39,730 bases of DNA. Origin: Clostridiales bacterium. Its GTDB lineage: Bacteria; Bacillota; Clostridia; Oscillospirales; Feifaniaceae. A program made the translations under genes and the position numbers. Positions 33,040 through 39,730 of the stretch are shown piece by piece (positions within the stretch are counted from its first letter, which is position 1; each line of letters opens with the position of its first letter). The notes below the pieces were generated by a model. That model was not told the DNA's origin, did not search any database, and saw only the letters and a list, made by a program, of their open reading frames with translations. Where the stretch lies: assembly GCA_012719075.1 (NCBI GenBank), contig JAAYBB010000077.1, positions 1 through 39,730 of the forward strand, given 5' to 3'.

Positions 33040-34035
33040 TCAGATCTGCAGCTCCACCTGCAGCTCCCTGGAGGGCAGCGTCTTGTGGTCGAGGTTGTGG
33101 ATGGCGTTGACATAGCGCACGGTCTTGGTTTCGGTGCGCATGAGCAGCGAATAGGTCCTGGCCTTGGGCCCGTAGAAGCGCACGCCGGGCAGCAGCTCGC
33201 CGTCGGTGATGCCGGTGGCCGAGAACATGAGGTCGTCGCCCTTGGCCAAATCGTCGGCCGTGTAGACCGTGGAGGTGTTGAGGTCGACCTCCGCCAGCCT
33301 CATCTCCTCGGCGGGGTCGCTCGGCCACAGCCTGACCTGGAAGTCGCCCTCCAGCGCCTTGATGGCCACCGCCGTGATGACGGCCTCGGGCGCGCCGCCG
33401 ATGCCGTAGTAGAAGTCGATGCCCTTGTCCTCGTCGCAGGTGGCGATGGCGGCGGCGATGTCGCCGTCCTGGATCAGCTTGATGCGGCAGCCGAGGCTGC
33501 GGATCTCCTTGATGTACTCGTCGTGCCGCGGCCGGTTGAGCAGCGCCACCGTGATGTCGCCGTAAGACTTGCCAAGCCGGGCCGCCGCAATGCGGATGTT
33601 GCTGGAGAGGGAGGCGTTGAGGTCGAGGTAGCCCCTGAGCTTGGGGCCGCAGGCCAGCTTGAGCGCGTAGTAGCAGGGGATGTTCATCATGGAGCCCTTG
33701 GGGCCCATCGCAATGACCGAGATGGAGTTGCCAAGCCCTTTGGAGATCAGCGTGGTCCCGTCGATGGGGTCCACGGCGATGTCCACCTCGATGCTGTCCG
33801 CAGTCTGCATGCCGACCACCTCACCGCAGTAGAGCATGGGGGCCTCGTCCTTCTCGCCCTCTCCGATCACCACGGTGCCCCTGATCTCCAGGTAGTCCAG
33901 CATGCCGCGCATGGCGTCGACCGCAGCCTTGTCGCTCCGATTCTTATCCCCCTGCCCCTGGGTGCGGGCAGCCCGCAGGGCCGCCGCCTCGGTCACACGC
34001 ACGAGGGGGAGCGACAGTTCCTTTGACGTAATCAT
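33040..34035 (-). CDS. glpX: Fructose-1,6-bisphosphatase class II
   Basis: GlpX converts fructose-1,6-bisphosphate to fructose-6-phosphate for gluconeogenesis. The 331-residue protein has the class II signatures: GEGEKDEAPML with metal-binding acidic residues, and DPIDGTTLISKG. The length is normal for the family. The start is ambiguous: the ATG at 34035 lies 11 bases from AGGGAG, and a TTG two codons earlier (34041) lies five bases from it; I prefer ATG. It has its own promoter and is divergent from the DUF1846 gene. Confidence 0.95.
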   Translation of the reverse strand: MITSKELSLPLVRVTEAAALRAARTQGQGDKNRSDKAAVDAMRGMLDYLEIRGTVVIGEGEKDEAPMLYCGEVVGMQTADSIEVDIAVDPIDGTTLISKGLGNSISVIAMGPKGSMMNIPCYYALKLACGPKLRGYLDLNASLSSNIRIAAARLGKSYGDITVALLNRPRHDEYIKEIRSLGCRIKLIQDGDIAAAIATCDEDKGIDFYYGIGGAPEAVITAVAIKALEGDFQVRLWPSDPAEEMRLAEVDLNTSTVYTADDLAKGDDLMFSATGITDGELLPGVRFYGPKARTYSLLMRTETKTVRYVNAIHNLDHKTLPSRELQVELQI

Positions 34036-34104
34036 GGTCAACAGGTCTCCCTTCGAGTAAAAATAGACGTCGATTCAAAACGCAACGGACATTCTCTTAC
34101 CTCC

Positions 34105-34133
34105 ACTATAGTCGATAAATTTGGGAAACACAA
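34105..34133 (-). promoter_or_regulatory. Promoter for glpX
   Basis: TTGTGT (34133-34128) and TATAGT (34110-34105) are 17 bp apart on the minus strand. Confidence 0.65.
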
Positions 34134-34274
34134 GATAAAATGCCAGGGCGACCTGTACAATCCAAAGGGGCGCTTTTGGCCAATTTTGCCCCGAAGGCAC
34201 AGCCGGTAGCGGTCGGTCAAAGGCCCGGCGTTCACCGAACGGGATGAAAAACGGCACGATCTGGCCAACTTTGA

Positions 34275-34303
34275 TTGACAGAGGACGCCGAAAGCGATAA
34301 ACT
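34275..34303 (+). promoter_or_regulatory. Promoter for the DUF1846 gene
   Basis: A perfect TTGACA (34275-34280) and TAAACT (34298-34303) are 17 bp apart; transcription should begin near 34310. Confidence 0.8.
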
Positions 34304-34333
34304 GTTCAACGTACATGCTGAACATGCCGACCG

Positions 34334-34405
34334 CGAAGGTTGCCCCCTGTTTGCCGGGGGGTGCGGGGCGGCCAATGAGGTCAATGGAGCCTTCGGGCTT
34401 TTTTT
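34334..34405 (+). promoter_or_regulatory. Possible transcription attenuator in the DUF1846 leader
   Basis: GGAGCC-TTCG-GGCTTT (34386-34401) followed by more T (to 34405) makes a compact intrinsic terminator just before the ribosome binding site. An upstream segment, CGAAGGTT (34334-34341), can pair over eight bases with AGCCTTCG (34388-34395), which would unmake the terminator. A second hairpin (CCCCC...GGGGG, about 34343-34360) lies between them. Confidence 0.5.
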
Positions 34406-34423
34406 AGTGCGGCAGGAGGGGCC

Positions 34424-35920
34424 ATGGTGGAGAAAATCGGGTTTGACAATGCGCTGTACATTCAAAAGCAGTCGGCACAGATTCTGTCCCGCATCGCCGA
34501 GTTCGGCGGCAAGCTCTACCTGGAGTTTGGCGGCAAGCTGTTTGACGACTACCATGCCTCTCGGGTGCTGCCGGGCTTTCAGCCCAGCAGCAAGATTCAC
34601 ATGCTCAAGCAGCTGCGGGAGCAGGTCGAGATCATCCTCGCCATCAGCGCCGACCACATTGAGAAGAACAAGCGGCGCGGCGACCTCGGCATCACTTACG
34701 ACCAGGAGGTCCTGCGCCTGATCGACGCCTTTCAGAGCCTCGACTTTACGGTCGGGAGCGTCTGCATCACCAAGTTTGACGGGCAGCAGACCGCGCTGAA
34801 TTTTCAGGAGCGCCTGCGAAAGCTGGGCGTTGCGGTCTATCGCCACTACCCGATCGAGGGGTATCCGGCCAACCTGCCCTACATCGTCAGCGAGGAGGGC
34901 TTTGGCAAAAACGACTACATTGAGACGCAAAAACCCCTCGTGGTGGTCACGGCGCCCGGGCCCAGCAGCGGCAAGATGGCGACCTGCCTCTCGCAGCTCT
35001 ACCACGAGCACCGACGAGGCATCTCGGCCGGCTATGCGAAGTTTGAGACCTTCCCGGTCTGGAATCTGCCCATCAAGCACCCGGTCAACCTGGCCTACGA
35101 GGCGGCGACGGTCGACCTTCGGGACGTCAACATGATCGACCCTTTCCACCTTGAGGCCTACGGCGAGGTGGGGGTCAACTACAACCGCGACGTCGAGATC
35201 TTTCCGGTGCTCTCGGCCATGTTCGAGCGCATCTTCGGCGCCAGTCCCTACAAGTCGCCCACCGACATGGGGGTCAACATGGCCGGCTACTGCATTGTGG
35301 ACGACGCGGTCTGCCAGGAGGCCTCGCTGCAGGAGATCCTGCGCCGCTACTACCGCACCCGCTTTGACATCAAGGTGGGGCGCATGGACAGCGACGCCAT
35401 GTACCGCATGGAGATGGTCATGAGCCAGTCGGGGGCCGACATCGCGCAGCGCGCCGTCGTGATGCCTGCGCTGCAGAAGGAGGCCGAGACCGGCGAGCCG
35501 GCCGCCGCGATCCAGCTGCGGGACGGCCGGGTCATCACCGGCAAGACCAGCGACCTGCTCGGGGCCAGCTCGGCGGCGCTGCTCAACTGCCTCAAGGTGC
35601 TGGCCGACATCCCCGACCCGGTTTTGCTGATCCCGCCGTCGGTCCTCGAGCCCATCCAGGCCCTCAAGGTGGGGCATCTGGGCAACCGGAATCCCCGCCT
35701 GCACACCGACGAGACGCTGATTGCGCTGGCGGTCAGCGCCGGCACCAACGCCATTGCGGCCAGGGCGCTGGAGCAGCTGCCCGGCCTTCGAGGCTGCGAG
35801 GCCCACTCCACCGTGATCCTCTCGCCGGTGGACAGCGACCTCTTTCGCAAGCTGGGCGTCAACCTCACGGTGGAGTCGGTGTACGAGCGCAAAAACCTCT
35901 ACCACAAGGGGAGCCTGTAG
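34424..35920 (+). CDS. DUF1846 domain-containing protein
   Basis: This 498-residue cytoplasmic protein belongs to the DUF1846 family, widespread in anaerobic Bacillota and streptococci and of unknown function. It has a conserved N-terminus (KIGFDNALYIQKQSAQI), a glycine-rich TAPGPSSGKMA segment (GPSSGK at 179-184) resembling a nucleotide or phosphate loop, the MIDPFHLEAYGEVGVNYNRD region, and a C-terminal domain with SSAALLNCLK and a HTDETLIALAVSAGTN segment. No signal peptide or membrane segment is seen. AGGAGG lies five bases before the ATG. The gene has a strong promoter and a leader with terminator-like structure. A MATE exporter gene follows 134 bases later. Confidence 0.9.
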   Translation: MVEKIGFDNALYIQKQSAQILSRIAEFGGKLYLEFGGKLFDDYHASRVLPGFQPSSKIHMLKQLREQVEIILAISADHIEKNKRRGDLGITYDQEVLRLIDAFQSLDFTVGSVCITKFDGQQTALNFQERLRKLGVAVYRHYPIEGYPANLPYIVSEEGFGKNDYIETQKPLVVVTAPGPSSGKMATCLSQLYHEHRRGISAGYAKFETFPVWNLPIKHPVNLAYEAATVDLRDVNMIDPFHLEAYGEVGVNYNRDVEIFPVLSAMFERIFGASPYKSPTDMGVNMAGYCIVDDAVCQEASLQEILRRYYRTRFDIKVGRMDSDAMYRMEMVMSQSGADIAQRAVVMPALQKEAETGEPAAAIQLRDGRVITGKTSDLLGASSAALLNCLKVLADIPDPVLLIPPSVLEPIQALKVGHLGNRNPRLHTDETLIALAVSAGTNAIAARALEQLPGLRGCEAHSTVILSPVDSDLFRKLGVNLTVESVYERKNLYHKGSL

Positions 35921-35998
35921 GCCGCCGCGGCGCTGCGGCGGTGGAGCTTGGAAAAGTCCCCGCAGGCCATTTATCCGCAGCCGCCGGGACCGACCGCC

Positions 35999-36020
35999 GG
36001 CCCGCCGGACACGGCGGGCC
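35999..36020 (+). terminator. GC hairpin between the DUF1846 and MATE genes
   Basis: GGCCCGCCG (35999-36007) and CGGCGGGCC (36012-36020) pair perfectly over GACA. There is no U-tract, so termination is uncertain and read-through into the MATE gene is likely. Confidence 0.4.
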
Positions 36021-36054
36021 TGGTTACCATACATCGCGAGATGAAGGAGTTTTG

Positions 36055-37434
36055 ATGAAGGTCAACATACGGGCCTTTTTTGCAGACAGGGCCTTTTTAA
36101 AAAAAATGTTTGCCATTGCAACGCCCATCATCATTCAAAAGCTGCTGATCTCCACCCTCAACATGACCGACGTGCTGATGGTGGGCCGCCTTGGCGACAC
36201 GGCGGTGGCGGCGGTCGGCGTGAGCAACCAGCTCTTTTTTATTTTCATGCTCTTTATGGAGGGCGTTGCCGCCTCCTGCAGCATCTTTGCGGCCCAGTAC
36301 TGGGGCGCAAAGGACCGCAAGGGCATTTTAAACATGATCGGCATGGGGCTGGTGGCGGCCCTGTTGATCGGGGCGGTCTTTTCACTGGTCGCACTCTGCT
36401 GTCCCGGCGGCTTCATGGCGCTCTATTCGAACGATCCGGCCGTACATGCCCTCAGCCGCCAGTACCTCTCGATTGTGGGCTGGTGCTACACGATGGCCGG
36501 CGTCACACTGGTGCTGGCCGGGACGTTGCGGGCCACCGGAAACACCCGCATCCCCATGCTGATCAGCATCATCACGGTGCTGATTCACACGACGCTCAAC
36601 CTGGTGCTGATTTTCGGACTGTTCGGCTTTCCGCGCATGGGGGTGGCCGGAGCGGCGTTGGGTACCACCATTTCCAGGGCGGTCGAATTGCTGCTGATGA
36701 CCCGCTATGTGTTTGGCCGCGGGTCGGTGCTGCGCGGCCGCTTGCGCGACTATCTCGACATCGACCTCGCGCAGGTCAGGCATGTGGTCAGGCGAAGCCT
36801 GCCGGTCGTGCTCAACGACATGCTGTGGGGGCTTGGGTATTCGCTCTACACCGTGGCCTACGGGCGGCTTGGAACGGCGGCGCTGGCCGCGCAGCAGATT
36901 GTCGGCAGCGTGCGCACGCTGTTCATGGTGCTCTCCTTTGCAGTGGCCGACGCGGCGCTGGTCATGATCGGCAACCTGGTCGGCGCGGGGGAGCACGCGC
37001 ACGCGATGGAGACCGGCAAGCGGGTGCTGGTTCTCTCGGTCGGCACCGGCCTGCTTGCCGGGACGCTGCTGGGCCTCTTGGCGCCGGGCATCCTCACGCT
37101 CTACGACGTGTCGGCGTCGGTGCGCCGCGCGGCCGTCAACCTGCTGCGCATCTCGGCGGCCGCCATGCCGCTGATGGTGCTGTCGGGCGCGCTGATTGTC
37201 GGCATCTTCCGCGGCGGCGGCGACTCCGCCTTCGCCATGCGCGCCGAGCTGTCGGCCATGTGGCTGGCGGGCCTGCCGCTGACCTTTGCGCTGGTTCTCT
37301 TCTACCCCGGCGTCAAAATTGAGATGTTGCTCTGCGGACTGCTGGTGGAGGACCTGCTCAAGGCCATTTTGGGACTGCGCCACTTCCGGGCCATGGACTG
37401 GATCCGGCCGGTCGTCCAAGTGGAGGCGGCCTGA
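36055..37434 (+). CDS. MATE family efflux transporter
   Basis: This 459-residue membrane protein has twelve hydrophobic segments in two similar halves, as in MATE cation/drug exporters. Family-typical features are the early IIIQKLLISTLNMTDVLMVGRLG segment, split by the first loop, and the matching second-half segment with LGTAALAAQQI. It should export a small organic compound in exchange for sodium or protons; the substrate is unknown. The start is ATG 36055, with AAGGAG upstream; the frame extends further upstream but lacks a site. No local regulator is seen. Confidence 0.93.
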   Translation: MKVNIRAFFADRAFLKKMFAIATPIIIQKLLISTLNMTDVLMVGRLGDTAVAAVGVSNQLFFIFMLFMEGVAASCSIFAAQYWGAKDRKGILNMIGMGLVAALLIGAVFSLVALCCPGGFMALYSNDPAVHALSRQYLSIVGWCYTMAGVTLVLAGTLRATGNTRIPMLISIITVLIHTTLNLVLIFGLFGFPRMGVAGAALGTTISRAVELLLMTRYVFGRGSVLRGRLRDYLDIDLAQVRHVVRRSLPVVLNDMLWGLGYSLYTVAYGRLGTAALAAQQIVGSVRTLFMVLSFAVADAALVMIGNLVGAGEHAHAMETGKRVLVLSVGTGLLAGTLLGLLAPGILTLYDVSASVRRAAVNLLRISAAAMPLMVLSGALIVGIFRGGGDSAFAMRAELSAMWLAGLPLTFALVLFYPGVKIEMLLCGLLVEDLLKAILGLRHFRAMDWIRPVVQVEAA

Positions 37435-37465
37435 ACCGCCCTTTTTACGGACTTGGCCAATTTGT

Positions 37466-37501
37466 GGTCGCAGGCTGCACCGGCCGGTGCAGCCTGCGAC
37501 C
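37466..37501 (+). terminator. Hairpin terminator after the MATE gene
   Basis: A 36-base perfect palindrome (16-bp arms with a GGCC centre) is followed by CTTTGC. Confidence 0.7.
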
Positions 37502-37614
37502 CTTTGCATCCGGTCAGGATGTGGACACAAAGCCTTACAACAATAAGGCATTCCAGCTGCGTTACATAAAGATAACTTAAAAAGTGAAATAAGCTGAATT
37601 TTTATTTATTTTGC

Positions 37615-37643
37615 TTGACAAATTATGAATATATCCGTATAAT
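37615..37643 (+). promoter_or_regulatory. Perfect consensus sigma-70/A promoter
   Basis: TTGACA (37615-37620) and TATAAT (37638-37643) with exactly 17 bp between, in AT-rich surroundings with an upstream A/T-tract. It should drive the ABC importer strongly unless repressed. Confidence 0.9.
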
Positions 37644-37752
37644 AGCTCACATCGGGGAAAACAGGGCCGCCCGGCGCTACGGCGCAACACACCCCGCGCC
37701 CGAGCCGCATGGTTCGGGTGGCGCCCACCGAATTGGAAGGGAGTTTTTTTGT

Positions 37753-38499
37753 GTGCCAATTCCATTTTTGGCGGCGGAGTCCGCAGGCCTGCTGGCCAAC
37801 CTGTTGAACCACAGCGTGGTTTTGCGGATCTTCGCCCGCTATTGGCGCTATTTTCTTGAGGGGGCCAGGGGAACTGTCATCATCGCCCTGATCACGGTCC
37901 TGCTCGGGAGCATCCTGGGCTGCGGCGTCGCACTGCTGCGGCTCTCGAACGTCAAACCGCTCGTCTGGTTCTCCAAGGCCTACATATCGGTGATCCGCGG
38001 CACGCCGCTGCTGGTGCAGCTCTACATTGTTTACCTCAACGTCGAACGCGTCATCACCTTTCCAAACGCCACGGTGCTATGGCTGGACTTTCGCAGGACC
38101 ATGCCCTGCATCATCGCCTTGGTCATCAACTCGGCGGCCTATGTGGCCGAGATCGTGCGGGCAGGCATCCAGGCGGTGGACATCGGCCAGACCGAGGCCG
38201 CCCGCAGCGTCGGCATGACCGGACGGCAGGCCATGGGGCTTATCATCCTGCCGCAGGCCGTCAAGAACATCCTGCCGGCCATCGGAAACGAGTTTGTCAC
38301 GATGATTAAGGAGACCTCGATCATCCAGTACCTCGGCGTGCCCGACCTGATGTTCAAGCAGGGCATCGTGACCGGCTTTACCTACAAGCCGCTGCCCTCC
38401 TACTACATTGCAGCGGCGATTTACTATATTTTGAACCTGGTGATGTCCCACGGAGTCAACACTTTTGAGAGGAGGCTGCAGGCCAGTGATCGAAACTAG
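37753..38499 (+). CDS. Polar amino-acid ABC importer, permease subunit
   Basis: This 248-residue inner-membrane permease belongs to the His/Glu/Gln/Arg group. It has about five hydrophobic segments and the EAA loop that contacts the ATPase ([20 protein letters not shown]), followed by [14 protein letters not shown] chose GTG at 37753 because GGAAGGGAG lies nine bases upstream; the open frame before it starts inside the promoter. The ATPase gene overlaps its 3' end by 14 bases. No solute-binding protein gene is adjacent in the window; it may lie downstream of the edge or elsewhere. The substrate is not determined. Confidence 0.92.
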   Translation: MPIPFLAAESAGLLANLLNHSVVLRIFARYWRYFLEGARGTVIIALITVLLGSILGCGVALLRLSNVKPLVWFSKAYISVIRGTPLLVQLYIVYLNVERVITFPNATVLWLDFRRTMPCIIALVINSAAYVAEIVRAGIQAVDIGQTEAARSVGMTGRQAMGLIILPQAVKNILPAIGNEFVTMIKETSIIQYLGVPDLMFKQGIVTGFTYKPLPSYYIAAAIYYILNLVMSHGVNTFERRLQASDRN

Positions 38500-39211
38500 A
38501 AATCTGCGCAAGAGCTTTGGCGACCACGAAGTGCTCTGCGGCATCGACGAGCACATTGAAAAGGGGGAGGTTGTGGTGGTCATCGGCCCTTCGGGGTCGG
38601 GGAAGTCCACCTTTTTGCGATGTCTGAACCGCCTGGAGGAGTCCACCTCGGGAGAAATTCTGTTTGAGGGCATCAATATCACCGACAAGGCGGCCGACAT
38701 CAACAAGCTGAGGCAGAAGATGGGCATGGTGTTCCAGCAGTTCAACCTGTTCACCAACCTCACGGTGCTGGAGAACATCACGATCGGCCCGATCAAGGTC
38801 AAGGGCCTGGACAAAAAGGAGGCCGAGGAGATCGCCTATCGGCTGCTCGACCGCGTGGGGCTGCGCGACAAGGCCCACACCTATCCCTCCCGCCTGTCGG
38901 GCGGGCAGAAGCAGCGCATTGCCATCGTGCGGGCGCTGGCCATGGGACCGGACGTCATGCTGTTTGACGAGCCGACCTCCTCGCTGGACCCCGAGATGGT
39001 GGGCGAGGTGCTGGATGTCATGCGCTCGCTGGTGGCCGACGGCATGACCATGGTGGTGGTCACCCACGAGATGGGCTTTGCCAAAGAGGTCGGGGACCGG
39101 GTGCTGTTCATGGACGAGGGCGTGATCGTGGAGCAAAACGTCCCCGCCGAGCTGTTTGGCAACCCGCAGCACGAGCGGACAAAGGACTTTTTGTCCAAGG
39201 TGCTCTCTTAA
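38486..39211 (+). CDS. Polar amino-acid ABC importer, ATP-binding subunit
   Basis: The 241-residue ATPase powers the permease encoded just upstream. It has Walker A GPSGSGKS (34-41), a Q-loop (MVFQQFNLF), the LSGGQ signature at 137-141, Walker B VMLFDEP (157-163) and the switch His194 in VVTHE. The pattern matches GlnQ/HisP-type ATPases. I start it at GTG 38486, with GAGGAGG ten bases upstream, which gives a 14-base overlap with the permease gene and implies translational coupling. Confidence 0.94.
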   Translation: MIETRNLRKSFGDHEVLCGIDEHIEKGEVVVVIGPSGSGKSTFLRCLNRLEESTSGEILFEGINITDKAADINKLRQKMGMVFQQFNLFTNLTVLENITIGPIKVKGLDKKEAEEIAYRLLDRVGLRDKAHTYPSRLSGGQKQRIAIVRALAMGPDVMLFDEPTSSLDPEMVGEVLDVMRSLVADGMTMVVVTHEMGFAKEVGDRVLFMDEGVIVEQNVPAELFGNPQHERTKDFLSKVLS

Positions 39212-39255
39212 GACAAATTGACAGCAAAAATTAATGGATAACGGGGGAAAAAATC

Positions 39256-39730
39256 ATGAGTGTGAGCGCGGATATTCTGTTTCTGCAGCAGGAGGACGTT
39301 GTCAAGGCCGGCCTTTTGGACATGAAAGAGGTGTTGGCCGACGTGGAGCTGACCTACACGATGTTTGGCGAGGGCAAGATCATCAACCACCCCAAGGTGA
39401 GCACGCGCATTCCGGAGGACGAGCACTGGACCTCCTTCTTCAACTCCATGCCTTGCTACATCGGCGGAGACGTTCACGTGGCCGGTATCAAGTGGGCCTG
39501 CGAGAGCAAGGGCAACGCCAAGCTGCCCAACATGCCCTGGGGCATCGACTCCACGATCCTGAGCGACCCCGACACGGTGTTGCCCATCGCCTACATGGAC
39601 GGCACGCTGATCACCGCCATGCGCACCTCGGCGGTGGGGGGCGTCTTTGCCAAGTACACAGCGCCGAAGAACTGCAAGGTGGCCACGCTGGTGGGCGCCG
39701 GCGTGATCGGGCGCACCATGATCATGAGCA
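39256..39730 (+). CDS. Ornithine cyclodeaminase/mu-crystallin family protein, 3' partial
   Basis: The first 158 residues are visible; the gene runs off the window. The start ILFLQQEDVVKAGLLDM, the MPCYIGGDVHVAGIKW segment (Lys79), PIAYMDGTLITAMRTSA (Arg123) and the Rossmann LVGAGVIG (about 145-152) are typical of this NAD-dependent family. Members include ornithine cyclodeaminase, alanine dehydrogenase, the SbnB-type synthase and proteins labelled tyramine oxidase subunit B; the N-terminal part cannot separate these. It lies 44 bases after the amino-acid ABC ATPase gene, so the imported amino acid is a plausible substrate. Its ribosome binding site is a G-run eight bases before the ATG. Confidence 0.88.
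   Translation, partial: MSVSADILFLQQEDVVKAGLLDMKEVLADVELTYTMFGEGKIINHPKVSTRIPEDEHWTSFFNSMPCYIGGDVHVAGIKWACESKGNAKLPNMPWGIDSTILSDPDTVLPIAYMDGTLITAMRTSAVGGVFAKYTAPKNCKVATLVGAGVIGRTMIMS

Larger units (their letters stand above)
34036..34423. other. Divergent region glpX/DUF1846 gene
   Basis: These 388 bp hold the glpX promoter on the minus strand, a near-consensus promoter for the DUF1846 gene on the plus strand, and a ~115-nt plus-strand leader with terminator-like structure. Confidence 0.7.
37435..37752. other. Terminator and promoter region before the ABC importer
   Basis: These 318 bp hold a strong hairpin (37466-37501), an AT-rich stretch (about 37555-37650) with a perfect consensus promoter, and a ~100-nt GC-rich leader ending in GGAAGGGAG. 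Confidence 0.75.

Overview
This is a 39.7-kb stretch of a GC-rich (by eye about two thirds G+C) bacterial chromosome. Gene content, strong AGGAGG-type ribosome binding sites, TTGACA/TATAAT-type promoters and many GTG/TTG starts point to a Bacillota of class Clostridia, probably an anaerobe of the Oscillospirales/Christensenellales type. Supporting genes are a clostridial-type single-chain PurL, a desulfoferrodoxin, a TrmK-Nif3-RqcH operon, a DivIVA-like protein and a DUF975 protein. The exact genus cannot be told from the sequence. I see no rRNA, tRNA, CRISPR array, phage gene or transposase gene.

Layout. (1) 1-2162: the tail of what looks like a small biosynthetic locus, an AMP-forming acyl ligase (5' end outside the window) translationally coupled to a BtrH/C39-like Cys-His-Asp acyltransferase or peptidase; its base composition is less GC-rich than its neighbours. 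(2) 2430-4445: an S9 prolyl-oligopeptidase, then a gene-free patch with two identical perfect hairpins. (3) 4822-5208 (minus): superoxide reductase. (4) 5617-8964: trmK-nif3-rqcH operon, followed by a DivIVA-like coiled-coil gene. (5) 10253-12600: a lipoprotein (minus) and a DUF975 membrane protein (plus). (6) 12730-16072: metG and tatD, separated by 630 bp without a gene. (7) 16140-20111 (minus): valS-folC. (8) 20301-24895 (minus): purL and a metallo-beta-lactamase-fold hydrolase. (9) 25229-29643: ribokinase, a DUF1893 protein, and a large secreted protein that fuses a GHL10 glycosidase to a peptidoglycan amidase. (10) 30082-32673: a split UxaA-family dehydratase/lyase plus a KdgT permease, behind an AT-rich promoter region. 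(11) 33040-34035 (minus): class II fructose-1,6-bisphosphatase GlpX. (12) 34424-37434: a DUF1846 protein behind an attenuator-like leader, and a MATE exporter. (13) 37753-39730: a polar amino-acid ABC importer (permease and ATPase) and the start of an ornithine-cyclodeaminase-family gene, behind a perfect consensus promoter.

Most of the window is housekeeping: tRNA charging and modification, ribosome rescue, folate and purine synthesis, gluconeogenesis. The points most worth a second look are: PurL has Gly where the glutaminase nucleophile Cys should be; the glycosidase-amidase fusion may strip and cut peptidoglycan in one polypeptide; the DUF1846 leader has mutually exclusive terminator and antiterminator pairings; the orphan UxaA/KdgT cassette has no linked downstream sugar-acid genes; the acyl-ligase/BtrH-like pair sits at the left edge; and there are repeat-bearing intergenic patches. 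I found no clear novel defence or mobile system.
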